Shown: positions 10,576 to 19,902 of the stretch, in pieces
Numbering within the stretch: position 1 is the stretch's first letter
How the letters are laid out: every line of letters starts with the position of its first letter
Notes under the pieces: model-generated
What the model saw: the letters and a program-made list of their open reading frames with translations, nothing else
The model's database searches: none
Told to the model about the DNA's origin: nothing
Assembly (NCBI RefSeq): GCF_036059255.1
Contig: NZ_CP107947.1
Coordinates: 7,316,001-7,380,000 of the forward strand
Length of the DNA: 64,000 nt
Origin: Micromonospora sp. NBC_00389
Lineage (GTDB): Bacteria > Actinomycetota > Actinomycetes > Mycobacteriales > Micromonosporaceae
Direction: 5' to 3'
Program-made: the position numbers and the translations under genes

Positions 10576-11379
10576 TCAGCGGGTGGGGGTTCGGACGCCC
10601 TCGGCGAGTTCGGCGCTGAGGGTGCGCAGGGCGGCCAGCCCTTCGGCCTCGGAGGGCGCATCGAGCATGCAGCGGACGAGCGCGCTGCCGACGATCACTC
10701 CGTCGGCGTACCCGGCGACGGTGCCGGCCTGCGCGCCGGTGCCCACGCCAAGACCGACGCCGACCGGCAGGTCGGTGACCGCGCGGACCCGGGAGACCAG
10801 CGTCGGCGCGGCGTCGGAGGTACGTGCTCGGGCCCCGGTCACCCCCATCACGGCGGTGGCGTAGACGAAGCCCCGGCAGTGCCCCACGGTCATCGCCAGC
10901 CGGGCGTCGGTGGACGACGGCGAGACCAGGAAGGTCCGGTCCAGCCCGTGCGCGTCCGAGGCGGCCAGCCACTCGTCCGCCTCGTCGGGGATGAGGTCCG
11001 GGGTGATCAGGCCGGTCCCGCCTGCGGCGGCGAGATCGCGAGCGAACACGTCCACGCCGTAACGCTCGATCGGGTTCCAGTAGGTCATGGTGACCACCGG
11101 CGCACCGGTGGCTGCGACCGCCTCGATGATGCGCAGCGTGTCCGCCGTGCGCACGCCGCCGGCCAGCGCGATGTCACTGGCCTTCTGAATGACCGGCCCG
11201 TCCATCACCGGGTCGGAGTACGGAATCTCCACCTCGATGACGTCGACCCCGGCATCGACCATGGCGGTCATCGCCGCGATGCTGCCATCGACGGTCGGAA
11301 ACCCGGCCGGCATGCAGCCGACCAGCAGCGCCCGCCCGTCGGCCCGCGCCTTGTCGAAGGCCACCCCGATCCGGCTCAT
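10576..11379 (-). CDS. trpA: Tryptophan synthase alpha chain
   Basis: Cleaves indole-3-glycerol phosphate to indole and glyceraldehyde-3-phosphate; indole is channelled to TrpB. TIM-barrel protein, 267 aa. Visible family features: the catalytic Glu in VIEVEIPYSDPVMDGPVIQ with the following Asp of DPVMDGP, TMTYWNPIERYG, GLITPDLIPDE, and the phosphate-binding GVGLGVGT and GVIVGSALV. Start ATG at 11379 lies 1 nt after the trpB stop, with AAGGAG about 11 nt upstream. Last gene of trpCBA. Confidence 0.96.
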   Translation of the reverse strand: MSRIGVAFDKARADGRALLVGCMPAGFPTVDGSIAAMTAMVDAGVDVIEVEIPYSDPVMDGPVIQKASDIALAGGVRTADTLRIIEAVAATGAPVVTMTYWNPIERYGVDVFARDLAAAGGTGLITPDLIPDEADEWLAASDAHGLDRTFLVSPSSTDARLAMTVGHCRGFVYATAVMGVTGARARTSDAAPTLVSRVRAVTDLPVGVGLGVGTGAQAGTVAGYADGVIVGSALVRCMLDAPSEAEGLAALRTLSAELAEGVRTPTR

Positions 11380-11380
11380 C

Positions 11381-12619
11381 TCACCGCTCCTTGTCGAGGA
11401 TGCCGAAGTAGTCACCGGCGGTGTGCACGTCCTTGTCGCCCCGCCCGGAGAGGTTGACCACGATGGTGGGCTCCCGGCCCAGCTCGGCGGCGAGCTTCGG
11501 GGCCAGCGCGACGGTGCCGGCGAGCGCGTGCGCGCTCTCGATCGCCGGGATGATCCCCTCGGTGCGGCAGAGCAGCTCGAACGCGGCCATCGCCTCGTCG
11601 TCGGTGACCGGCAGGTAGTTGGCCCGGCCGGTGTCGTGCAGCCAGGCGTGCTCGGGCCCGACGCCGGGGTAGTCGAGGCCGGCGGAGATCGAGTGCGACT
11701 CCAGCGTCTGCCCGTCGGCGTCCTGCAGGACGTAGGTGCGGGCGCCGTGCAGCACCCCGGCCGACCCGCCGGTGATGCTGGCCGCGTGCCGGCTGGTGGT
11801 CACCCCGTCGCCGCCGGCCTCGAAGCCGTACAGCCGCACGTCCGGGTCGCCCACGAAGGCGTGGAAGATGCCCAGCGCGTTCGAGCCGCCGCCGACGCAG
11901 GCGGTGACCGCGTCCGGCAGCCCGCCGGTCAGGTCGAGGCACTGCTGGCGGGCCTCGTCACCGATGCCCCGGACGAAGTCACGGACCATCGCCGGGAACG
12001 GGTGCGGCCCGGCGGCGGTGCCGATCAGGTAGTGCGTCTCGTCGACGTTGGCCACCCAGTCGCGCATCGCCTCGTTCATCGCGTCCTTGAGGGTGCGCGA
12101 GCCGGTGGTGACCGGAACGACGGTGGCGCCGAGCATCCGCATCCGGGCCACGTTGAGCGCCTGCCGCTCGGTGTCGACCTGGCCCATGTAGACCACGCAC
12201 TCCAGGTCGAACAGGGCGGCGGCGGTCGCGGTGGCCACGCCGTGCTGACCAGCCCCGGTCTCCGCGATCACCCGGGTCTTGCCCATCCGCTTGGTGAGCA
12301 GCGCCTGGCCGAGCACGTTGCGCACCTTGTGCGCACCGGTGTGGTTGAGGTCCTCGCGCTTGAGCAGCACCCGCGCGCCGACCTTCGCCGAGAACCGCCG
12401 GGCCTCGTAGAGCAGCGACGGCGTGCCGGCGTAGTCGCGCAGCAGCGCGCCGAACTCGGCCCGGAAGGACTCGTCCGTCATCGCCGTACGCCACGCCCCG
12501 TCGAGCTCGTCCAGCGCGGCCACCAGGGCCTCGGGCACGAACCGACCGCCGAAGCGGCCGAAGTGGCCGGCGGAGTCGGGCTGCGAGCCGGCCACCGGGG
12601 CCAGCGCGTCGGCGCTCAT
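11381..12619 (-). CDS. trpB: Tryptophan synthase beta chain
   Basis: PLP enzyme joining indole and serine to tryptophan; partner of TrpA. 412 aa, usual length for TrpB1. The PLP lysine sits in [11 protein letters not shown], the catalytic Glu in [13 protein letters not shown], and the phosphate-binding loop is [13 protein letters not shown] at 12619 has GAGAGGA upstream. It lies 36 nt after trpC and 1 nt before trpA, so a single transcript is expected. Confidence 0.97.
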   Translation of the reverse strand: MSADALAPVAGSQPDSAGHFGRFGGRFVPEALVAALDELDGAWRTAMTDESFRAEFGALLRDYAGTPSLLYEARRFSAKVGARVLLKREDLNHTGAHKVRNVLGQALLTKRMGKTRVIAETGAGQHGVATATAAALFDLECVVYMGQVDTERQALNVARMRMLGATVVPVTTGSRTLKDAMNEAMRDWVANVDETHYLIGTAAGPHPFPAMVRDFVRGIGDEARQQCLDLTGGLPDAVTACVGGGSNALGIFHAFVGDPDVRLYGFEAGGDGVTTSRHAASITGGSAGVLHGARTYVLQDADGQTLESHSISAGLDYPGVGPEHAWLHDTGRANYLPVTDDEAMAAFELLCRTEGIIPAIESAHALAGTVALAPKLAAELGREPTIVVNLSGRGDKDVHTAGDYFGILDKER

Positions 12620-12655
12620 CGGAGATCCTCTCAGTGGGGCGTCACCGGCGCGGGG

Positions 12656-13546
12656 TCAGCGCACCGGCCGGGGCGTTGCAGGGTGGTTGCCGGCGTTGAC
12701 CAACTCGGCGACCGCCTCGCGGGGGCTCTTCTGGGTGACCAGGCCCTCGCCGACGAGGACCGCGTCCGCGCCCGCGGAGGCGTACCGGATCAGGTCGTGC
12801 GGGCCACGCACGCCAGACTCGGCGATCTTGACGACGCTGCTGGGCAAGCCGGGCGCGATCCGCTCGAAAACCGACCGGTCGACCTCCAGGGTACGCAGGT
12901 CACGGGCGTTGACCCCGATCACCTGCGCGCCGGCCTCCAGGGCGCGGTCGGCCTCTTCCTCGTCGTGCACCTCGACCAGCGCGGTCATGCCCAGCGACTC
13001 GATCCGCTCCAGCAGGCCCGTCAGCACGTTCTGCTCGAGCGCGGCGACGATCAGCAGCACCAGGTCGGCGCCGTGCGCACGCGCCTCGTGCACCTGGTAG
13101 CTGGAGACCACGAAGTCCTTGCGCAGCACCGGCACGGTGACCGCGGCCCGGACGGCCGCCAGGTCGTCCAGCGAGCCGCCGAACCAGCGCCCCTCGGTGA
13201 GCACGCTGATCGCCCGCGCTCCGCCGGCCGCGTAGTCGACGGCGAGGTCGGCCGGATCGGCGATCTCGGCCAGCCGGCCCTTGGACGGCGAGGAGCGCTT
13301 CACCTCGGCGATCACGGCCACGCCGGGCTTTCGCAACGCCGCGTACGCGTCCAGCGGCGGCGGCGCCGCCGCTGCCAGTTCACGGATCCGCTCCAGCGGA
13401 ACCTGTTCCTGGCGCCGGGCGACGTCCTCACGCACGCCGGCCAGGATCTCGTCGAGCACGCTTACGGACTCGGCCTGACCGGCCTCGTCCCCCTCCGCGT
13501 GCGCATGCTCAGCAGTCACCAGCGGACTCCCCTCTCCGGGTGTCAT
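12656..13546 (-). CDS. trpC: Indole-3-glycerol phosphate synthase
   Basis: Converts 1-(o-carboxyphenylamino)-1-deoxyribulose-5-phosphate to indole-3-glycerol phosphate. Core motifs: [16 protein letters not shown] at the amino end, [11 protein letters not shown] with the substrate-binding Lys, [13 protein letters not shown] with the catalytic Lys, [21 protein letters not shown] and VKIAESGV. Length 296 aa is 25-30 longer than usual, all at the N-terminus. The ATG at 13546 has TAGCAT 6 nt upstream (leaderless pattern). A GTG at 13519 with GGGGAG upstream, or a GTG at 13459 directly before LDEIL, are real alternatives. First gene of trpCBA. Confidence 0.94.
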   Translation of the reverse strand: MTPGEGSPLVTAEHAHAEGDEAGQAESVSVLDEILAGVREDVARRQEQVPLERIRELAAAAPPPLDAYAALRKPGVAVIAEVKRSSPSKGRLAEIADPADLAVDYAAGGARAISVLTEGRWFGGSLDDLAAVRAAVTVPVLRKDFVVSSYQVHEARAHGADLVLLIVAALEQNVLTGLLERIESLGMTALVEVHDEEEADRALEAGAQVIGVNARDLRTLEVDRSVFERIAPGLPSSVVKIAESGVRGPHDLIRYASAGADAVLVGEGLVTQKSPREAVAELVNAGNHPATPRPVR

Positions 13547-13552
13547 GGGCCG

Positions 13553-13558
13553 ATGCTA
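13553..13558 (-). promoter_or_regulatory. -10 box for trpCBA
   Basis: TAGCAT on the minus strand ends 6 nt before the ATG at 13546, so transcription could begin at or next to the start codon. The rest of the gap up to 13944, about 390 nt, holds no gene or motif I can support. Confidence 0.45.
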
Positions 13559-13944
13559 GGGGCAGCCGGCCGACGCCGGGCGCCGGGGGTATGGCGCTGC
13601 TCACCAAAAGGGCTGCGGCATAATGGCCGACTTGCCGTGAACGGTATGTCACGCAGTGCCACCTCCGGTATCGACCGCCGTCGCGCGACGAGTGCCCGGC
13701 GACCCCGTCGAAGCGGGCCGATCCACCGATCATGCCATCGGCACGGGATCGACGCCGGATGACAGCGATGTCGGTCGATGCTGTGAGCAAGCTCAAGGCC
13801 GAACGGCCAGTGCCTGGTCGCAGCCGAGGCGGGACAGTTGACCGGGCGGTCACCCCGGCGAAACGTCGGCGGTTCAGCATCGTCCTCGGGCAGACTCGAT
13901 GGCGCGCCTGCCCGACCGTCGCCAATTCCTTATGCGGGGTGACC

Positions 13945-14214
13945 ATGAGTATCACCGAGCCGAGCCCGAGCATCGGGCTGACCACCATCTCGCGGACCGT
14001 CGCGTCGCTCGCCGTCGGGGTGGTGCACACGCTGGAGCGGGCCGTGGTCGGCGAGGGACGGATGCGGACCGCGCGCGGCAACGCCTGGGAGGCGGTCTGC
14101 GCCGACCGGGCCCGCGCGGACCAGCGCGCCGAACTGAACCGCCTGGTGGTCGAGCTGACCGCCGCCCGCGCCGCCGCCCGCCGCCCGCAGCGAGAGCGTC
14201 AACCGGTCGGCTGA
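13945..14214 (+). CDS. Small hypothetical protein
   Basis: 89 residues starting MSITEPSPS. A moderately hydrophobic stretch (LTTISRTVASLAVGVVHTL) is followed by a long charged, Ala/Arg-rich helix (RADQRAELNRLVVELTAARAAARR), so it is probably mostly helical. GGGGTG precedes the ATG. I do not recognise a family. It lies on the plus strand inside the otherwise minus-strand trp region, where related actinobacteria often have a small HGxxPAAW-type membrane protein gene; this protein lacks that motif. Antisense reading frames here are poorer. Confidence 0.55.
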   Translation: MSITEPSPSIGLTTISRTVASLAVGVVHTLERAVVGEGRMRTARGNAWEAVCADRARADQRAELNRLVVELTAARAAARRPQRERQPVG

Positions 14215-14293
14215 CAGCCGCCAGCCGCACCGGCGGTCGGGTCCACCAGCAGCCCAGTCCGCCGCCCGTCGCGCCAGCCGGCGTTCGGGCGGA

Positions 14294-14914
14294 TCAGCCG
14301 GCAGTCGGGTCCTCGCCCCGGTCCAGCGCGTCCCACGCCTCCGTGGTCCGCCGCCCGGCCATCGGGCCGGCCGGGCCGGCCGGACCGTCTGCGGGCTGCG
14401 CACTCTCCGTGATGGTCCGTGTCGGCCGCTCGTACCGGGCGCCCATCGCCGGCCAGCCACCACCGCGCAGCGCCGTCCACCCGCCGCCCGCCGCGGCCAG
14501 CAGGCCGCCGACCAGGCAGAGCGCCGGCCACTGCCGGCTCACCACGCCGTCGAGGTCAGCGACCAGCCCGTACCCGCCGCCGGTTGCCACGGCCAGGCCG
14601 AGCACCCCGAGCAGCACGCCGAGCAGTCGTCGCAGTCGGCCCCGGGTGGCCAGCACCGCGCCGCCGCCGGCCAGCGTGACCAGGGCCAGCGCCGGCAGCC
14701 AGGGCAGCAGGGCGGCTCCGCTGCGAGCGTCGCGCACCGGCGGCAGCGGCGCCGGCCGCACCGTCAACTCGATCGACCAGCTCCGGGTCGCTGCCCAGAG
14801 CGCCAGGCCCGCGCCGGCCAGGCAGAGCAGCACGGCGTACGTCAACTGACGCCGTCCCGCCGCGGCCCGGGCACCCGATTCCGGCCGGTCCTGTGGTTGC
14901 GCTGTCGTGCTCAC
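14294..14914 (-). CDS. Trp-operon-associated membrane protein (TIGR02234 type)
   Basis: 206-residue membrane protein with four predicted helices: about 24-43 (AVLLCLAGAGLALWA), 70-90 (LLPWLPALALVTLAGG), 95-117 and 130-150. The opening segment followed by ATRSWSIELTVRPAP matches the actinobacterial Trp-biosynthesis-associated membrane protein family, always found by trpE/trpC; its role is not established. Its GTG start overlaps the trpE stop (GTGA), so it is translationally coupled to trpE. The polar tail ends in a Gly/Pro-rich stretch. Confidence 0.85.
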   Translation of the reverse strand: MSTTAQPQDRPESGARAAAGRRQLTYAVLLCLAGAGLALWAATRSWSIELTVRPAPLPPVRDARSGAALLPWLPALALVTLAGGGAVLATRGRLRRLLGVLLGVLGLAVATGGGYGLVADLDGVVSRQWPALCLVGGLLAAAGGGWTALRGGGWPAMGARYERPTRTITESAQPADGPAGPAGPMAGRRTTEAWDALDRGEDPTAG

Positions 14915-16464
14915 CGGGCCGGCCGCAGCGTCTCGGCGGCAGCGATGGCGGCCAGCACGGCGGCGGCCTTGTTGCGGGTCTCCTGATCCTCGGCAGCCGG
15001 GTCCGAGTCCGCGACCACCCCCGCGCCGGCCTGCACGTAGGCGCGGCCGTCGCGGATGAGCGCGGTCCGGATGGCGATCGCCATGTCCAGGTCGCCGCCG
15101 AAGCCGAAGTAGCCGACCGTGCCGCCGTAGACGCCACGGCGAACCGGCTCCAGCTCCTCGATGATCTCCATGGCCCGCACCTTGGGCGCGCCGGAGAGCG
15201 TGCCGGCCGGGAAGGTCGCGGCGAGCGCGTCGAACGCGCTGCGGTCGTCACGCAGCGTGCCGGTCACGGTGGAGACGATGTGCATCACGTGGCTGTACCG
15301 CTCGATGGTGGCGAACTCGGGAACCTCCACGCTGCCCGGCCGGCAGACCCGGCCCAGGTCGTTGCGGCCCAGGTCGACCAGCATCACGTGCTCGGCCCGT
15401 TCCTTCGGGTCGGCGAGCAGCTCGGCGGCGAGCCCGGCGTCGGCGGCCGCGGTCTCGCCGCGCGGCCGGGTGCCCGCGATCGGGTGCAGCAACGCCCGCC
15501 GCTCTCCGTCCGCACCGGCGGTGACCTTGAGATGCGCCTCGGGGGACGAGCCGACGATGTCGAACCCGTCGAAGCGCAGCAGGTACATGTACGGGCTGGG
15601 GTTGCTGGTGCGCAGCACCCGGTAGACGTCCAGCGGGTCGGCGTGGGTGGGCCGTTCGAAGCGCTGGGAGAGCACGATCTGGAAGCACTCGCCGGCTCGG
15701 ATCGCCTCCTTGGCCGCCTCCACCGCCTTCGGGTAGCCGCCGTCGGGGGTACGACAGAGCACCTCACCGGCCGGCGGCCGTTCGACCGTGGAGATCATTG
15801 GCGGGATGGGCCGGGACAGCGCGGTGGTCATCGCGTCCAGTCGGCCCACGGCATGGTGGTACGCGGCGACGACCTGCGCGGCGCGGTCCGGGGCGTCCAG
15901 CGGCGGCAGCACCGCGTTGGCGACCAGGATCGCCGAGCCGTCGTAGTGGTCGAGCACCACCAGGTCGGTGGCGAGCATCATGCCCAGCTCCGGCACGCCC
16001 AGGTCGTCCTCGGTCAGGTCGGGCAGCCGCTCGAAGCGACGGACCAGGTCGTAGCCGAGGTAGCCGACCATGCCCCCGGTCAGCGGTGGCAGCCCGCTGG
16101 AAGGGTCCCCGACCGGGCCGGCCAACGCCTCGACGGTCTCCCGCAGCACCCGCACCGGGTCACCCTCAGTGGGCAACCCGGCCGGCGGCTGGCCGAGCCA
16201 GGTCGCCACGCCGTCCCGCTCGACGAGGGTGGCGCTGCTGCGTACCCCGATGAACGAGTACCGCGACCAGGCCATGCCGGCCGAGCCGACACCCTGTTCG
16301 GCCGACTCCAGCAGGAACGTGCCGGGCCCGCCGGCCAGCTTGCGGTAGACCCCGACCGGGGTCTCGGCGTCGGCCAGCAGCCGACGGGTGACCGGCACCA
16401 CCCGCCAGTGCGCGGCCAGCTCGGTGAAGGTGGCCAGGTCCGGGCTCACCGCGCCGTCGGTCAT
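14911..16464 (-). CDS. trpE: Anthranilate synthase component I
   Basis: Chorismate-using aminating enzyme, first step of tryptophan synthesis, 517 aa. The N-terminal region carries [23 protein letters not shown] (tryptophan feedback site region). The chorismate-binding domain has [67 protein letters not shown] and [12 protein letters not shown]. Start ATG at 16464 has GGAGG 8 nt upstream and overlaps the hisI stop by ATGA. The glutaminase partner (trpG) and trpD are not in this window. Confidence 0.96.
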   Translation of the reverse strand: MTDGAVSPDLATFTELAAHWRVVPVTRRLLADAETPVGVYRKLAGGPGTFLLESAEQGVGSAGMAWSRYSFIGVRSSATLVERDGVATWLGQPPAGLPTEGDPVRVLRETVEALAGPVGDPSSGLPPLTGGMVGYLGYDLVRRFERLPDLTEDDLGVPELGMMLATDLVVLDHYDGSAILVANAVLPPLDAPDRAAQVVAAYHHAVGRLDAMTTALSRPIPPMISTVERPPAGEVLCRTPDGGYPKAVEAAKEAIRAGECFQIVLSQRFERPTHADPLDVYRVLRTSNPSPYMYLLRFDGFDIVGSSPEAHLKVTAGADGERRALLHPIAGTRPRGETAAADAGLAAELLADPKERAEHVMLVDLGRNDLGRVCRPGSVEVPEFATIERYSHVMHIVSTVTGTLRDDRSAFDALAATFPAGTLSGAPKVRAMEIIEELEPVRRGVYGGTVGYFGFGGDLDMAIAIRTALIRDGRAYVQAGAGVVADSDPAAEDQETRNKAAAVLAAIAAAETLRPAR

Positions 16465-17762
16465 GGTCGGGCCTCCGGGCTGGTGACCGGCAGCTCGGTG
16501 AAGAAGCACGTCGGGTGGCCGGTGTGGCAGGCGGCACCGACCTGGTCGACGCTCACCAGCAGCGCGTCCCCATCACAGTCGAGCGCGACCGAGCGGACGT
16601 ACTGGTGGTGCCCGGAGGTGGCGCCCTTGACCCAGTACTCGCCCCGGCTGCGCGACCAGTAGGTGGCCCGGCCGGTGGTGAGGGTGCGGTGCAGCGCCTC
16701 GTCGTCCATCCAGGCGACCATCAGCACCTCGCCGGAGTCGTGCGCGCGGACCACGGCGGCGACCAGACCGTCGGCGGTGCGGCGCAACTGGGCCGCGATG
16801 GCCGGGTCGAGCCGGGACGGACGGGCCGGCACGGGCGCGGCCGGGTCGGTCGGATCGCTGGGGACGCCGGTCACCGGCGCGTCAGGTACGGGCACAGTGA
16901 CCCATTGTCCCGCACGCGGCGCGGGCACCGGCGACGGCTCCCGGTGGGGCCGCGGTGGATCGCCGGCGGGTCGGGCCAGTTGGGCCACGTAACGGTCCAG
17001 CCGGCCGTCGACCAGGGCGTCGGCCAGGTCCGTGCCGGCCACCTCAGCGATCTCCTCGGCGTGCGGGCGGATCAACGGCAGCGTGCCGGTGACCAGCCGG
17101 ACGGCGGCGGCCCAGAGCTGCCCGGTGGCGCCCGGACGCAGCCCAAGGCAGAGCAGCATGTCCTCCCGGTAGCCGGGCGGGGCGACCGGCAGCTCCAGGG
17201 CCGCCGCGAAGGCAGCCCGGCGGGAGAACACCCGTACCGACGGGTTGGCCGGGCGCAGCACCGAGGGGCAGAGCCGGGCCAGGTCGGCCACGGCGAGCCG
17301 TACCCCGAGGCGGTCGCTGGCGGCCCAGGCGGCGGCGGCCTTACCCAGCGTGGCGATCAGCTCCTCCAGCCGGGGCGGTTCGGCGGGCTGGCAGAGCGCC
17401 GGCAGATCGATGCGGGGCCGCCAGTGCGGGTCGGCCCAGAGCAGTCGCGCCGGCGCGGTGACTGGCAGCCCGAACGCCCAGTCGGCCGGCTCGCCGAGCC
17501 GGTGCACCCAGGAGCGGACGTCCAGGGCGGCCACCGACACGTGGGTGAGCCGGCCGGCGGACTCGGCCAGGTACGCCCGTCGGGCCGCGTACGGGGAGCC
17601 GCCGACCAGGACGTCGAGGTCGACGTCGCTGTGCGCGGTGGCGGCGCGCCGGGCGTGACTGCCGCGCAGCAGGATGCCGACGACCGGCCGCTCGGCGGCC
17701 TGCCGCAACCGCGCGGCCCAGTCCTCGAGAAACCCGCTGTCCGGTAACGGAGGGTGACCCAC
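16461..17762 (-). CDS. hisI: Nucleotidyltransferase-like domain fused to phosphoribosyl-AMP cyclohydrolase
   Basis: 433-residue continuous frame with two unrelated parts. Residues 1-270 look like a stand-alone nucleotidyltransferase: [20 protein letters not shown] (34-53) is the GS...DxD metal and nucleotide site, followed by a helical region. Residues 315-433 are His[37 protein letters not shown], the metal site LDCDGDALL and the zinc cysteines [11 protein letters not shown]. HisI opens the ring of phosphoribosyl-AMP in histidine synthesis. A Pro-rich linker (about 270-315) joins them. HisI alone could be made from an internal GTG at 16895, which has a GACAAT box 8 nt upstream. The gene overlaps trpE by ATGA, coupling a histidine step to tryptophan synthesis. 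Confidence 0.85.
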   Translation of the reverse strand: MGHPPLPDSGFLEDWAARLRQAAERPVVGILLRGSHARRAATAHSDVDLDVLVGGSPYAARRAYLAESAGRLTHVSVAALDVRSWVHRLGEPADWAFGLPVTAPARLLWADPHWRPRIDLPALCQPAEPPRLEELIATLGKAAAAWAASDRLGVRLAVADLARLCPSVLRPANPSVRVFSRRAAFAAALELPVAPPGYREDMLLCLGLRPGATGQLWAAAVRLVTGTLPLIRPHAEEIAEVAGTDLADALVDGRLDRYVAQLARPAGDPPRPHREPSPVPAPRAGQWVTVPVPDAPVTGVPSDPTDPAAPVPARPSRLDPAIAAQLRRTADGLVAAVVRAHDSGEVLMVAWMDDEALHRTLTTGRATYWSRSRGEYWVKGATSGHHQYVRSVALDCDGDALLVSVDQVGAACHTGHPTCFFTELPVTSPEARP

Positions 17763-17831
17763 CGCGCCATCGTGCCGTACGCCCGATCGGCGCGCAATGC
17801 CCGTTGCCGGACCTGGTGTCCGGTCCGAAGG

Positions 17832-18224
17832 CTACTGCCCGTTCTCCAGCTCGGCGCGGCGGTAGGTGTCGATCTTGTGGTTGAGCACGGTGAGGTCCTC
17901 CTCCAGCTCGGCCATCCGGCTCAGCACCCGGGCCCGGTGCGCCTCGAACAGCGCACGCCGGGCACCGAGGGTGCGGTCGCCCTGTCGGGCCAGCTCGGCG
18001 TAGCGACGCATGTCGCGCACCGGCATCCCGGTGCGGCGCAGCCGGGTGAGCAGGAACAACCAGCTGACATCGCCGGCGGTGTATCGGCGACGCCCGGCGG
18101 CGTCCCGGCCGACCGGCGCGACCAGCCCCTCCTGCTCGTACCAGCGCAGCGTGTAGGTGGTGAGGCCGACCCGTTCGGCGGCCTCACCGACGGTCAGGGT
18201 CATTTCTCTGGTGCTGACGTCCAC
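17832..18224 (-). CDS. MerR family transcriptional regulator
   Basis: 130 residues. The N-terminal winged helix-turn-helix LTVGEAAERVGLTTYTLRWYEQEGLV (about 9-35), wing RDAAGRRRYTAGDVSWL, and C-terminal coiled coil ARVLSRMAELEEDLTVLNHKID are all classic MerR. No cysteine-based metal site is visible, so it more likely senses an organic ligand. Divergent from the ABC exporter genes, which it probably controls through the dyad at 18284-18315. Start GTG 18224, or ATG at 18203. Confidence 0.9.
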   Translation of the reverse strand: MDVSTREMTLTVGEAAERVGLTTYTLRWYEQEGLVAPVGRDAAGRRRYTAGDVSWLFLLTRLRRTGMPVRDMRRYAELARQGDRTLGARRALFEAHRARVLSRMAELEEDLTVLNHKIDTYRRAELENGQ

Positions 18225-18243
18225 GCCACCCAGGCTTCCAGCT

Positions 18244-18255
18244 CGAGTGCACTCG
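18244..18255. promoter_or_regulatory. Perfect 12-bp palindrome upstream of merR gene
   Basis: CGAGTGCACTCG, perfect symmetry, 20 nt from the MerR start codon. It could be an operator for the regulator's own promoter; no further support. Confidence 0.3.
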
Positions 18256-18283
18256 AAGTCAACCGTTGCGTGAACGCGGGTAT

Positions 18284-18315
18284 CTCATCTAGCGTTGAGT
18301 TCAACAGTTGATGAG
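18284..18315 (+). promoter_or_regulatory. Composite dyad operator overlapping the ABC exporter promoter
   Basis: CTCATC and GATGAG at the ends and GTTGA and TCAAC inside share one centre (18299.5), giving a 32-bp two-shell inverted repeat. It covers a TAGCGT -10 candidate (18290-18295) that stands 18 nt from TTGCGT (-35). Long spacer plus dyad is typical of MerR-controlled promoters, and the merR gene is divergent and adjacent. Confidence 0.6.
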
Positions 18316-18333
18316 TTCCGCGGGAGGTGCGCG

Positions 18334-19080
18334 ATGGACGACGCGATAGCGGTCCGCGACCTGGTTGTCGACCGGGGCGGGCGACGGGTGCTGGACGGCA
18401 TCAGCTGCGCCGTCGCGCGCGGCGCCGTCACCGGGCTGCTGGGCCCCAGCGGCAGCGGCAAGACGACGTTCATGCGCGCGGTGGTCGGGGTGCAGGTGGT
18501 CACCAGCGGAACGGTCACCGTGCTGGGCCAACCGGCCGGCTCGCCCGCGCTGCGGCACCAGGTGGGCTACCTGACCCAGGCGCCGAGCGTCTACGCCGAC
18601 CTGACCGTGCGGGAGAACGCCCGGTATTTCGCGGCCCTGCACCGGCGGGGGCGCGCCGAGGCCGACCGGGCGATCAGCGACGTCGGGCTGGCACAGGCGG
18701 CCAACCAACTGGTCGGCACCCTCTCCGGCGGCCAGCGCAGCCGGGCCTCCCTGGCCTGCGCCCTGGTCGGTGAGCCGGAGCTGGTCATCCTCGACGAGCC
18801 GACCGTCGGTCAGGACCCGGTGCTGCGGGCCGATCTGTGGGCCCGGTTCCACGCGATGGCCGCGGCCGGCACCACCCTGCTGGTGTCCAGCCACGTGATG
18901 GACGAGGCGGCCCGCTGCGACCGGCTGCTGCTGATCCGGGAGGGGCGGCTGATCGCCGACGACAGCCCCGCCGCGATTCGCGCCGCCGCCGGCGTGGACG
19001 ACCTCGACGAGGCGTTCCTGCGGCTGATCCGGGCCGGGGCAACGAGCTCCACCGGCTCACGAACCGGAGGAGTGTCATGA
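18334..19080 (+). CDS. ABC transporter ATP-binding protein
   Basis: 248-residue ABC-2-type ATPase: Walker A GPSGSGKTT (about 36-44), Q-loop YLTQAPSVYADLT, signature LSGGQRSRASLA, Walker B LVILDEPTVGQDP, H-loop SSHVMDEAARCDRLL. It would power drug or lipid export with the permease encoded next. GGGAGG precedes the ATG at 18334. Its stop overlaps the permease start (ATGA). Divergent MerR gene and the dyad operator suggest inducible expression. Confidence 0.92.
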   Translation: MDDAIAVRDLVVDRGGRRVLDGISCAVARGAVTGLLGPSGSGKTTFMRAVVGVQVVTSGTVTVLGQPAGSPALRHQVGYLTQAPSVYADLTVRENARYFAALHRRGRAEADRAISDVGLAQAANQLVGTLSGGQRSRASLACALVGEPELVILDEPTVGQDPVLRADLWARFHAMAAAGTTLLVSSHVMDEAARCDRLLLIREGRLIADDSPAAIRAAAGVDDLDEAFLRLIRAGATSSTGSRTGGVS

Positions 19081-19832
19081 ACCCGCGGATCCTGGTGGCC
19101 ACCACCGGCCGCATCCTGCGTCAGCTCCGGCACGACCGGCGCACCATCGCGCTGCTCGTGGTGGTGCCGTCCGTCCTGCTCACCCTGGTCTACTTCATGT
19201 ACGCCGACCAGCCGAGCCCGCCCGGCCAACCGTCGGCGTTCGACCGGATCGCACTGGTGATGCTCGGCATCTTCCCCTTCGTGATCATGTTCCTGGTGAC
19301 CAGCATCGCCATGCTCCGCGAGCGCACCTCGGGCACCCTGGAGCGGCTGCTCACCACCCCGCTGGGCAAGCTCGACCTGCTCTTCGGCTACGGCATCGCG
19401 TTCGGGCTGGCCGCCGCCGTGCAGGCCGCGGTCGCCGCCGGGGTGGCGTACTGGATCTTCGACCTGGACACCGCCGGCAGCAGTGGGCTGGTGATCGGGA
19501 TCGCGGTGATCGACGCGGTGCTCGGTGTCGCCCTCGGGCTGTTCTGCAGTGCCTTCGCCCGCACCGAGTTCCAGGCCGTACAGTTCCTGCCGGTCGTGGT
19601 GGTCCCCCAACTGCTGCTCTGCGGGCTGTTCGTGGCCCGCGACCAGATGGCCGGCTGGCTCCAGGCGCTCAGCGACGCCTTCCCCCTCTCGTACGCCATC
19701 GAGGCGTTGCAGGAGGTCGGTGCCAACGCCGAGCCGACCGGCAGGATGTGGCGGGACGTGGCGGTGGTGCTCGGCGCGGTGGTGCTGGCGCTGGTGCTCG
19801 CGGCAGCCACCCTGCGCCGGCGCAGCGGCTGA
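19077..19832 (+). CDS. ABC-2 type transporter permease
   Basis: 251-residue integral membrane protein with six hydrophobic segments: LLVVVPSVLLTLVYFMYA near the N-terminus, IFPFVIMFLVTSIAM, GIAFGLAAAVQAAVAAGVAYW, LVIGIAVIDAVLGVALGLF, PVVVVPQLLLCGLFVA and VAVVLGAVVLALVLAAA. The RERTSGTLERLLTTPLGKLDLLFGY stretch is the ABC-2 coupling-region signature. ATGA overlap with the ATPase gene shows a two-component exporter operon. Confidence 0.92.
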   Translation: MNPRILVATTGRILRQLRHDRRTIALLVVVPSVLLTLVYFMYADQPSPPGQPSAFDRIALVMLGIFPFVIMFLVTSIAMLRERTSGTLERLLTTPLGKLDLLFGYGIAFGLAAAVQAAVAAGVAYWIFDLDTAGSSGLVIGIAVIDAVLGVALGLFCSAFARTEFQAVQFLPVVVVPQLLLCGLFVARDQMAGWLQALSDAFPLSYAIEALQEVGANAEPTGRMWRDVAVVLGAVVLALVLAAATLRRRSG

Positions 19833-19849
19833 CCGATCGCGGCCGACGA

Positions 19850-19874
19850 CCGCCGGGGCGAAGGGCCCCGGCGG
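19850..19874 (+). terminator. Strong GC hairpin between permease and TetR genes
   Basis: CCGCCGGGGC, loop GAAGG, GCCCCGGCGG: a perfect 10-bp stem, 17 nt after the permease stop and 28 nt before the tetR start. No T-run follows. It may end or attenuate the ABC transcript before tetR, or protect its 3' end. Confidence 0.5.
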
Positions 19875-19902
19875 CGCCAGGCGGACGAGACGAGGGGCGA
19901 CG

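Noticed and set aside
11189..13762. An 857-codon plus-strand frame over trpB and trpC
   Set aside because: Antisense shadow; no domain, and trpB and trpC are unambiguous on the other strand.
13547..13944. trp attenuator or T-box upstream of trpC
   Set aside because: No run of Trp codons, leader peptide or specifier pattern; the -10 is adjacent to the start codon, leaving no leader.
18837..19076. N-terminal extension of the ABC permease frame
   Set aside because: It reads the ATPase gene out of frame; the real start is the ATG at 19077 overlapping the ATPase stop.
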